Of a stretch of 17,991 nucleotides of DNA, positions 8,069-14,224 are shown one piece after another. Source of the DNA: Pseudomonadota bacterium (lineage in GTDB: Bacteria; Pseudomonadota; Gammaproteobacteria; Steroidobacterales; Steroidobacteraceae); the NCBI GenBank assembly GCA_021805275.1, contig JAJZFQ010000291.1:1-17991 (forward strand), given 5' to 3'. The translations under genes and the position numbers were made by a program. The first letter of the stretch is position 1. Every line of letters begins with the position of its first letter. The notes below the pieces were generated by a model. It was not told the origin of the DNA and did not search any database. It saw only the letters and a program-made list of their open reading frames with translations.

Positions 8069-8893
8069 ATGGGTTTGAAGAGCAAACTGCGCGTCGTTGG
8101 GCTGACCGATACCGGCAAGGTCCGGGAGCACAATGAGGACAGCATCTCGGGCGACGCCGATATCGGCCTGCTGGTGCTGGCCGACGGCATGGGCGGCTAC
8201 AACGCCGGGGAAGTCGCGAGCAGCCTGGCCGTGAAGACCATCGTCAACCAGGTGCGCGAGCACCTGGAGCGGGAGAACCTGCGCAGCGTGGATAGCGAAT
8301 CGGGCCTGGCGCGCACCAGCATCATCCTGCGCGATGCGATCCACCGCGCCAACAAGATCATCTATCAGACCGCCCACACCCAGGCGCAGTGCGAAGGCAT
8401 GGGAACCACGGTGGTCGCGGCCCTGTTCTTCGACAACCAGGTGACCATCGCACACGTCGGGGACTCGCGCCTGTACCGCGCCCAGGGCGCGAAGTTCGAG
8501 CGCATCACCATGGATCACTCGCTGCTGCAGGAGCTGGTCGACCGCGGTCTGTATTCGGCCGAGGAGGCGCAGCGGGCGGCGAACAAGAACTACGTCACCC
8601 GCGCCCTCGGCGTAGAGCCCAGCGTCGAGGTCGAGATCCGGGAAATTCCCGTGCTCAAGGGCGAGATTTACATGCTCTGCTCGGATGGCCTCTCGGACAT
8701 GATCGAGGACGAGGACATCCATTTAACCATAAACACGTTTAGTGATAATCTTGACACCGTTGCCAGACAATTAATCCAGTTGGCGAACGATAACGGGGGC
8801 CGGGACAACATCTCGGTACTGATGGCGCACGTGGTGGACGCGTTCCCGGCGAACACCGGCGTGCTGGATCGGATCCGCAAGTGGTTCAGCTGA
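8069..8893 (+). CDS. PP2C-family Ser/Thr protein phosphatase (Stp/PrpC-like)
   Basis: Predicted metal-dependent phosphatase that removes phosphate from Ser/Thr residues, opposing a Hanks-type kinase. The product is 274 residues. The PP2C motifs are present in order: REHNEDS (19-25), LADGMGG (37-43), EGMGTTVV (109-116), HVGDSRLY (129-136), MDHSLLQE (148-155), YVTRALG (175-181), CSDGLSD (204-210) and GGRDNIS (243-249). The metal-binding aspartates Asp24, Asp39, Asp206 and Asp246 are therefore retained. No membrane segment is visible, so it is likely cytoplasmic. The ATG start is supported by GAGGG 6 nt upstream. An unusually AT-rich patch lies inside the gene (about 8720-8780). The double-FHA gene follows 25 nt later, so the two are probably one operon. 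No kinase is encoded in this window. Confidence 0.93.
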   Translation: MGLKSKLRVVGLTDTGKVREHNEDSISGDADIGLLVLADGMGGYNAGEVASSLAVKTIVNQVREHLERENLRSVDSESGLARTSIILRDAIHRANKIIYQTAHTQAQCEGMGTTVVAALFFDNQVTIAHVGDSRLYRAQGAKFERITMDHSLLQELVDRGLYSAEEAQRAANKNYVTRALGVEPSVEVEIREIPVLKGEIYMLCSDGLSDMIEDEDIHLTINTFSDNLDTVARQLIQLANDNGGRDNISVLMAHVVDAFPANTGVLDRIRKWFS

Positions 8894-8918
8894 CGCGGGG
8901 TCGCCGGAGAATATACGC

Positions 8919-9614
8919 ATGGCAAGGTTGATCTTGAGCCTCGACGGCCAGGTGATGGCCGAATACAACATGAACAAGGAGCGTTACACGGTCGGCCGCC
9001 TTCCCGACAACGACATCCGCATCGACAATGCGGCCGTCAGCGGCCACCATTCGTTGATCATCAACATTCTCAACGACTCGTTCCTCGAGGACCTCAACAG
9101 CACCAACGGCACGTACGTCAACGGCAAGCTGATCAAGAAGCATGCCCTGCAGCACGGCGATGTGATCACCGTCGGACACCATCAGCTGCGCTTCATGGAA
9201 GACGACGAGCAGCAGGACGAGTTCGAGAAGACCATGGTCATCCAGCCCTCGGCGCGGCCCATGCAGGCGCTGCGGGCGGCGGCCGAAGCGGTCGCCGCGG
9301 CCAACGGCAGCAAGCCGGCCGCTCCGGTAGCCACCCCGAAGGCCGCCAAGCTGCAGGTGCTTTCCGGGGCCTTCGCCGGACGGGAGCTGGAGCTGACCAA
9401 GACGCTCACCACCCTCGGGCGTCCGGGCGTGCAGGTGGCGGCCATCACGCGGCGCGCCGACGGCTACTACATCGTGCATGTCGACAGCGACCAGCCGGAC
9501 CGCTACCCGGTCATCAACGGCGCGCCGATCGGCGCGCAGCCGACGCTGCTGAAGGACAACGACGTCATCCAGCTCGCCGGCGTGAAGATGGGATTTTTCG
9601 TCAGCGGCAGCTGA
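8919..9614 (+). CDS. Double FHA-domain protein
   Basis: Predicted phosphothreonine-binding adaptor of 231 residues. The N-terminal FHA domain (about 1-95) has all core residues: GR (26-27), SGHH (41-44) and STNGTYVNG (61-69). A linker rich in Ala and Pro (about 110-142) leads to a second FHA-like domain (about 143-231) that keeps LGRPG and VINGAPI. It lacks the SxxH core: the equivalent stretch reads AAITRRADG, so phosphopeptide binding by this domain is doubtful. Just after the first domain, DEFEKTMV (Thr105) places a threonine in an acidic stretch, loosely like the phosphorylated tails of GarA/OdhI; that comparison is inference. GGAGA lies 8 nt before the ATG. It follows the phosphatase gene by 25 nt, and its stop is 1 nt from the convergent alr stop. 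Confidence 0.9.
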   Translation: MARLILSLDGQVMAEYNMNKERYTVGRLPDNDIRIDNAAVSGHHSLIINILNDSFLEDLNSTNGTYVNGKLIKKHALQHGDVITVGHHQLRFMEDDEQQDEFEKTMVIQPSARPMQALRAAAEAVAAANGSKPAAPVATPKAAKLQVLSGAFAGRELELTKTLTTLGRPGVQVAAITRRADGYYIVHVDSDQPDRYPVINGAPIGAQPTLLKDNDVIQLAGVKMGFFVSGS

Positions 9615-9615
9615 C

Positions 9616-10692
9616 TCAGGCGCTCTCGAGCGGCACGCGCTCGCTGACGCCGCAGAGCAGTTCGTAGGGGATGGTCCCGGCCGCGCGGGCCATCTCCTCG
9701 ACCGGCAGGTCCGCGCCCCAGAGCACCGCCGGGGTGCCCACCCCGACCCCCGCGAGCCCGGTCACCTCGACGGCAATCATGTCCATCGAGACCCGCCCGA
9801 CCAGCGGCACCCGCTGCCCGGCCACCAGCACCGCCGTACCGCTCGGTAGGCTGCGCGGCACGCCATCGCCGTAGCCGGCCGCCACGATGGCGATCTGAGT
9901 ATCGTGCGCAGCGCGCCAGGCCGCCCCATAGCCGACCGTCTCCCCGCGCGGTACCCGCCGCACGGCGATCACCGAGGTCTCGAGCCGCATCACCGGCCGC
10001 AGACCGAGCTCGCCCGCCGTGCGCTGCGGCAGCGGCGAGGCGCCGTACAGCGCCAGTCCCGGTCGCACCCACTCCCCGCCCACCGGCACCGTGCCGAACA
10101 CGCCGGCCGAGTTAGCGATGCTGCGCTCCGCGGCTATCCTCTGTGTCGCGGCGGCGAAGCGCGCGAGTTGCTCGCGCGTCATCTGCCCATCGGGATCATC
10201 GGCCGCGGCCAGGTGGGTCATGAGACGGATCTGTCGGTCGGGCGCACACAGGGCGCGCAGACGCTCATAGGCGGCGCGGAACGCCTCGGGCCGAAATCCG
10301 AGGCGGTTCATGCCGGTGTCAACTTTCACCCACAGCGCGAGCCGGTGCGCCTGGGGCGCGGCCGCGAGCAGCTCGACCTGCAGCGCATCGTGCACCACGA
10401 GCTCGAGCTCGAAGTGTCCCGCGGCGCGCAGCTGCTCGGCCGTGAACACCCCCTCGAGCAGCACGATGGGTGAACGCACCCCGCGCTCGCGCAGCCGCAC
10501 GCCCTCCTGCAGTCTCGCCACCGCGAAAGCATCCACGGCGGGCAGGGCGAGCGCGGTCTGCACCAGGCCATGCCCGTAGGCGTTGGCCTTGACCACGGCC
10601 ATCACGCGCGCCCCGGGGGCGCGCGCGCGGATCACCTCGACGTTGTGCCGCATCGCGGCGCCGTCGATGACGGCGCGGATCAGGCGACTCAC
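9616..10692 (-). CDS. alr: Alanine racemase
   Basis: PLP-dependent enzyme that interconverts L- and D-alanine for peptidoglycan precursor synthesis. The product is 358 residues, normal for Alr. The PLP lysine is Lys35 in AVVKANAYGHG. The second catalytic base is Tyr255 in ETVGYGAAW. The substrate-carboxylate region VSMDM is at 301-305. VDTGMNRLGF and VRPGLALYG are further family motifs. The start is GTG and overlaps the dnaB stop (GTGA), implying translational coupling, as in the common dnaB-alr pair. Its stop lies one base from the stop of the convergent FHA gene. Confidence 0.97.
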   Translation of the reverse strand: MSRLIRAVIDGAAMRHNVEVIRARAPGARVMAVVKANAYGHGLVQTALALPAVDAFAVARLQEGVRLRERGVRSPIVLLEGVFTAEQLRAAGHFELELVVHDALQVELLAAAPQAHRLALWVKVDTGMNRLGFRPEAFRAAYERLRALCAPDRQIRLMTHLAAADDPDGQMTREQLARFAAATQRIAAERSIANSAGVFGTVPVGGEWVRPGLALYGASPLPQRTAGELGLRPVMRLETSVIAVRRVPRGETVGYGAAWRAAHDTQIAIVAAGYGDGVPRSLPSGTAVLVAGQRVPLVGRVSMDMIAVEVTGLAGVGVGTPAVLWGADLPVEEMARAAGTIPYELLCGVSERVPLESA

Positions 10693-12035
10693 CTCAGCAC
10701 GCCCTCGGCGTAGGCATCGGGGGCGTAGTTGGCGAAGCGCGTGTACTGACCCTGGAAGGTCAGGCGAAAGGTGCCGATCTCGCCGTTGCGATGCTTGACC
10801 AGGTCGATCTCGGCGATGCCCTTCTTGGTGGTGTTCTTGTCGTAGACTTCCTCGCGGTAGATCAACAGGATCATGTCTGCATCCTGCTCAATTGCACCAC
10901 TTTCGCGAAGATCCGACATAACAGGCTTCTTGTTCTCACGCTGCTCGACGGCGCGATTCAGCTGCGAGAGCGCGATCACCGGCACGCCGAGCTCCTTGGC
11001 GAGCACCTTCAGGCCGCGGGAGATCTCGGCGATTTCCGTGGCGCGGTTCTCCTTGGTACCCGGCACCTGCATCAGCTGCAGGTAATCGACCACGATCAGA
11101 TCGAGTCCATGTTCGCGCTTGACGCGCCGCGCGCGCGCGCGCAGCTCGGTCGGGGTCAGCGCTGGAGTCTCATCGATGAAGATCTTCGCTTCCGAGAGCT
11201 GGTTGGTCGCACTCGTGATGCGCACCCAGTCGTCATCGGAGATCCGCCCACTGCGCAGGTTCCCAAGCGGCACCCCGCCGACCGAGGAGAGCATGCGGGT
11301 GATGACCTGCTCGGAGGGCATCTCCAGGCTGAAAATCGCGACCGAGGCGCGCGTGCTCGGGTGCACTGCGGCGTACTCGGCCATGTTGACCGCGAGGGTC
11401 GACTTGCCCATCGAGGGGCGTCCGGCCACGACCACCAGGTCCCCGGGGCGCAGGCCGCCGGTGATCCTGTCGAAATCGGTGAACCCGGTGGCCAGTCCAC
11501 GCAGCGAGTCGGGGTTGCTGTGCCACTCGTCGATCTGGTCGATCACGTGGGGCAGCAGCGTCTTGACCGCCACCGCGCCCTGGCGACCCCGCGAGCCCGC
11601 CTCGGCGATGGCGAACACGCGCTGCTCGGCCGCATCAACCAGCTCGCGCGCCGTCTCCCCCTCGGCGTTGAACACCGCCGCGGCGATCTCGGTGCCGGCG
11701 CGGATCAGCTGGCGCAGCAGCGAGCGCTCGCGCACGATCTCCGCGTACGCACGCACGTTCGCGGCGGTCGGAGTCTCGCCGGCCAGCGTGCCGAGATAGG
11801 CCAGCCCGCCGGCCGCCTCGAGCTTGCCGATGCGCTCGAGATGCTCGCTCACCGTGACCACGTCGCACGGCTTGCCGTTGCCGGCGAGCGCCCCGATGGA
11901 CTCGAAGATCAGCCGGTGGTCGGGGCGGTAGAAATCCGCCTCGATAACCGCATCGGCGACTTGATCCCAGGCACTCGCCTCGAGCAGCAGGCCGCCGAGT
12001 ACGGCCTGCTCGGCCTCGATCGAGTGGGGGGGCAT
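10689..12035 (-). CDS. dnaB: Replicative DNA helicase DnaB
   Basis: Hexameric helicase that unwinds the chromosome at the replication fork and recruits primase. From the ATG at 12035 the product is 448 residues. The N-terminal domain begins PPHSIEAEQAVLGG, and the C-terminal RecA-like domain has Walker A GRPSMGKST (205-213), Walker B IVVDYLQL (314-321), SQLNRAVEQR and SDLRESGAIEQDAD. There is no intein. The open frame extends upstream into rplI. I chose the ATG because it matches the family PPHSIEAEQ opening and has GGGGG 8 nt upstream, but a GTG at 12089 would add 18 residues and bring the N-terminus closer to E. coli DnaB (471 residues). The stop overlaps the alr start. Confidence 0.95.
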   Translation of the reverse strand: MPPHSIEAEQAVLGGLLLEASAWDQVADAVIEADFYRPDHRLIFESIGALAGNGKPCDVVTVSEHLERIGKLEAAGGLAYLGTLAGETPTAANVRAYAEIVRERSLLRQLIRAGTEIAAAVFNAEGETARELVDAAEQRVFAIAEAGSRGRQGAVAVKTLLPHVIDQIDEWHSNPDSLRGLATGFTDFDRITGGLRPGDLVVVAGRPSMGKSTLAVNMAEYAAVHPSTRASVAIFSLEMPSEQVITRMLSSVGGVPLGNLRSGRISDDDWVRITSATNQLSEAKIFIDETPALTPTELRARARRVKREHGLDLIVVDYLQLMQVPGTKENRATEIAEISRGLKVLAKELGVPVIALSQLNRAVEQRENKKPVMSDLRESGAIEQDADMILLIYREEVYDKNTTKKGIAEIDLVKHRNGEIGTFRLTFQGQYTRFANYAPDAYAEGVLR

Positions 12036-12111
12036 CGGAGCGCCCCCGAGCGCCGAACCGCCGTCGCGGGCTTTGGGAAAAGCGGCCACCGCTCGGCGGT
12101 CCGGTCCGGAC

Positions 12112-12561
12112 CTACTCTTCGGCGACGATGGAGACGACCACCTGCACGTCGATGTCGGCATGCAGGTGCAGACTCACCGAATGCTCCCCAACCATGCGCA
12201 GCGGACCCTGCGGCAGGCGCACTTCGCTGCGCTCGACCTTGAAGCCCGCGCGCGTGCACGCCTCGGCAATGTCGGCGGTGCCGATCGAGCCGAACAGCTT
12301 CCCTTCGGTGCCCGCCTTGGCGGTGATCAGCAGCTTGAAGTCCTTCATCGCCGCGGCCCGCTCCTCGGCCGAGGAGAGCTGCTCGCGTGCCAGCTTCTCG
12401 AGCTCCGCGCGGCGGGCCTCGAAGCGTGCGACGTTGTCGGGCGTGGCGAGCGTCGCCTTGCCCTCGGGCAGCAGGAAGTTGCGTCCGAAGCCAGAGCGCA
12501 CCTTCACCCGGTCGCCGATGTTGCCGAGGTTGGCAACCTTCTGCAGCAGAATGACGTCCAT
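12112..12561 (-). CDS. rplI: 50S ribosomal protein L9
   Basis: Elongated large-subunit protein near the L1 stalk that limits frameshifting. The product is 149 residues, exactly the usual length. The N-terminal domain is complete, MDVILLQKVANLGNIGDRVKV followed by GFGRNFLLPEGKA. A charged helix (about 43-75) and the C-terminal domain (KLFGSIGTADIAEA, VSLHLHADIDVQV) follow. The ATG start has GAGG 6 nt upstream, overlapping the rpsR stop codon, so the two are likely translationally coupled. Confidence 0.97.
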   Translation of the reverse strand: MDVILLQKVANLGNIGDRVKVRSGFGRNFLLPEGKATLATPDNVARFEARRAELEKLAREQLSSAEERAAAMKDFKLLITAKAGTEGKLFGSIGTADIAEACTRAGFKVERSEVRLPQGPLRMVGEHSVSLHLHADIDVQVVVSIVAEE

Positions 12562-12569
12562 GGGGTGCC

Positions 12570-12833
12570 TCAGTGCTGGTCGGTGTACGGCAGCAGCGCC
12601 AGGAAGCGCGCGCGCTTGATGGCGACGGCGAGCTGGCGCTGGAAGAACGACTTCGTGCCGGTGATGCGGCTCGGCACGATCTTGCCGGTCTCGGAGACGT
12701 AACCCTTGAGGGTGCCGAGATCCTTGTAATCGATGTGCGTCACGCCTTCGGCCGTGAAGCGGCAGAACTTCTTGCGACGCGAGAAGCGGCCACCGCCGCC
12801 ACCGGCGCCGCCCATAGGTGCTTTGCTGTTCAT
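12570..12833 (-). CDS. rpsR: 30S ribosomal protein S18
   Basis: Small-subunit protein that binds as a dimer with S6. The product is 87 residues, about 12 longer than the usual 75, because of a glycine-rich N-terminal extension (residues 7-15). The conserved part starts at [16 protein letters not shown] and continues through [25 protein letters not shown] and [19 protein letters not shown]. The ATG at 12833 has a weak GGAAT upstream; a second in-frame ATG at 12815 would shorten the extension by six residues but has no better Shine-Dalgarno. It sits between rpsF and rplI, with no priB gene in between. Confidence 0.95.
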   Translation of the reverse strand: MNSKAPMGGAGGGGGRFSRRKKFCRFTAEGVTHIDYKDLGTLKGYVSETGKIVPSRITGTKSFFQRQLAVAIKRARFLALLPYTDQH

Positions 12834-12889
12834 GAGTGGATTCCGCAGTTCAGTAGAAGGAAGATAGCGTTGCAGGACAGTTCCCGCCG

Positions 12890-13300
12890 TTACGCCAGCT
12901 GCTCCTCGTCCGCATCGACGGACGGTACGCTGTCCTCGCGTACGCGCTCGCGGCGGCCGCGGCCGGACTCGCCCTCCTCCTCGGCGCCCTTGGCCATCGG
13001 CGACGGATCGGTCACGGCAGCCTGCATGGCCACCACCAGGTGGCGCAGCACCGCATCGCTGAAGCGGAACGCGCCGGTGAGCTCCCCCAAGGTCTTCTGG
13101 TCGCACTCGATGTTCATCAGAACATAGTGCGCCTTGTGCACCTTGGCGATCGGATAGGCGAGCTGGCGCCGGCCCCAGTCCTCTACACGGTGCACTTGGC
13201 CGCCGCCTGTGCCGATCATGCCCTTGTAGCGCTCGATCATCGCGGGCACCTGCTCGCTCTGATCGGGATGAACGAGAATCACAATTTCATAATGCCTCAT
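12890..13300 (-). CDS. rpsF: 30S ribosomal protein S6
   Basis: Small-subunit protein that pairs with S18 on the central domain of 16S rRNA. The product is 136 residues. The fold core is [42 protein letters not shown] and [17 protein letters not shown]. The C-terminal tail (about 100-136) is charged and probably disordered, as in E. coli S6, but mixes Arg with Glu/Asp. The start is ATG with a near-perfect AAGGAGGA immediately upstream. It is the first gene of rpsF-rpsR-rplI-dnaB-alr, with its own promoter and structured leader. Confidence 0.97.
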   Translation of the reverse strand: MRHYEIVILVHPDQSEQVPAMIERYKGMIGTGGGQVHRVEDWGRRQLAYPIAKVHKAHYVLMNIECDQKTLGELTGAFRFSDAVLRHLVVAMQAAVTDPSPMAKGAEEEGESGRGRRERVREDSVPSVDADEEQLA

Positions 13301-13409
13301 GAGTCCTCCTTACGGATATGAAGCCGCCCTTCGCGAGGCCTGCAGGGGTGCGGCAAGGAGAGTTCCCGCGCCCCCGGGACGGCAGGACCGCCCGGGAGAG
13401 GGGGCCGGG
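13301..13409 (-). promoter_or_regulatory. Structured rpsF leader, possible S6:S18 autoregulatory site
   Basis: The transcribed leader between the rpsF promoter and ATG holds the AAGGAGGA ribosome binding site (13304-13311). Its GAGG (13305-13308) could pair with CCTC at 13335-13338. That stem would enclose a small GAAG/CTTC hairpin (13329-13332 with 13320-13323) and leave an unpaired stretch containing CCG at 13313-13315. In many bacteria S6:S18 represses its own operon by binding a leader stem with an unpaired CCG; the match here is suggestive only, since the stems are short. Confidence 0.35.
13373..13396 (-). other. GC-rich hairpin in the rpsF leader
   Basis: CCCGGG plus CGG on one arm pairs with CCG and CCCGGG on the other, giving about nine GC pairs with a one-base bulge and a five-base loop. 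It lies just downstream of the rpsF promoter. No T-run follows, so it is not an ordinary intrinsic terminator. It may be a leader stem or a pause site for transcripts arriving from rlmB. Confidence 0.5.
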
Positions 13410-13438
13410 AGAATACTGGAACGCCCCCTGAACTGCAA
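13410..13438 (-). promoter_or_regulatory. Probable sigma-70 promoter for rpsF-rpsR-rplI-dnaB-alr
   Basis: On the minus strand TTGCAG (13433-13438) and TATTCT (13410-13415) are separated by exactly 17 nt. They lie between the rlmB stop and the rpsF leader. The inferred start near 13403 gives a leader of about 100 nt. Confidence 0.55.
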
Positions 13439-13453
13439 TGCGCCGGGGAAGCC

Positions 13454-14224
13454 TCAGTCGCCCCGCTGGCGCCGCGCCTCGTAGAGCAGCATGCCGGCGG
13501 CCACCGAGACGTTCAGGCTCTCGACCGCTCCCAGGCTCGGCAGGCGGACCAGCCGGTCGCAGTGCTGGCGGGTCAGCTGGCGCAGGCCGCTGCCCTCGGC
13601 CCCCAGGACCAGCACCACCCCGCCGGTGAGATCCTCTGCGGCGGCCGGTTGCTCGGCGCCGGCATCCGCGCCGATCACCCACAGCCCCGCCTCCTTCAGC
13701 AGCCCCAGGCTGCGCGAAAGATTGGTCACCACCACCACTGGGGTACTCTCGGCGGCGCCCGCGGCGACCTTGCGTACCACTGGCGTGACGTGCGCGGCCC
13801 GGTCGCGCGGCACGATGACCGCAAGCGCCCCGCAGGCATCGGCCGTGCGCAGGCACGCGCCGAGGTTGTGCGGGTCCTGCACCCCGTCGAGGGCGAGCAG
13901 CAGCGGCGCGCGGGCCTGCTCGAGCGCCGTGAGCAGATCCGCCTCGCCCCAGGACGGCAGCGGATCGATCTCGGCCAGCACGCCCTGGTGCGCCACGTCC
14001 CCGAGCCGCGCTCGCAGCGCCTGCGCCTCGATGCGCCGCACCGGCCGCCCGGCCGCGTGCGCCAGCGCCTCGACTTGGCGCATGCGCGGATCGTCGCGGT
14101 GCGCCGCGAGGTGCACGGCGCGGATCCGCTCGGGGTGGCGCTCGAGCATGGCGCGCACCGCGTGCAGGCCGTAGACGCTCGCGTGGGCGGGGCCGCCCGG
14201 AGTTCGCTCAGGGATCTTCGGCAA
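13454..14224 (-). CDS. rlmB: 23S rRNA (guanosine2251-2'-O)-methyltransferase RlmB
   Basis: SpoU-class SPOUT enzyme that methylates G2251 in the peptidyl-transferase P loop. The product is 256 residues (E. coli 243). The N-terminal substrate-binding domain begins at SVYGLHAVRAMLERHPERI (16-34). The three SpoU motifs follow: LALDGVQDPHNLGACLRTAD (110-129, with Asn120), VLGAEGSGL (206-214) and ESLNVSVAAG (235-244). The GAAES motif is at 156-160. The start appears to be TTG at 14224, overlapping the 3' end of rnr by 17 nt; the only nearby ATG (residue 26) would cut into the conserved domain. Because SpoU enzymes have mixed tRNA/rRNA targets, RlmB identity rests partly on the rnr-rlmB-rpsF order, which is typical of proteobacteria. 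Confidence 0.92.
   Translation of the reverse strand: MPKIPERTPGGPAHASVYGLHAVRAMLERHPERIRAVHLAAHRDDPRMRQVEALAHAAGRPVRRIEAQALRARLGDVAHQGVLAEIDPLPSWGEADLLTALEQARAPLLLALDGVQDPHNLGACLRTADACGALAVIVPRDRAAHVTPVVRKVAAGAAESTPVVVVTNLSRSLGLLKEAGLWVIGADAGAEQPAAAEDLTGGVVLVLGAEGSGLRQLTRQHCDRLVRLPSLGAVESLNVSVAAGMLLYEARRQRGD

Noticed and set aside
6471..8078. Long plus-strand open frame opposite radA
   Set aside because: The coding signal and all motifs belong to radA on the minus strand; this frame is compositionally a shadow.
8751..8756. Perfect TTGACA inside the phosphatase gene as a stand-alone promoter
   Set aside because: No acceptable -10 lies 16-18 nt downstream. The GATAAT at 8744 precedes it and would need a different -35, so it was kept only as part of the AT-rich patch finding.
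10791..12242. Long plus-strand open frame opposite dnaB and rplI
   Set aside because: It is a mirror frame of two conserved genes with no recognisable domain.
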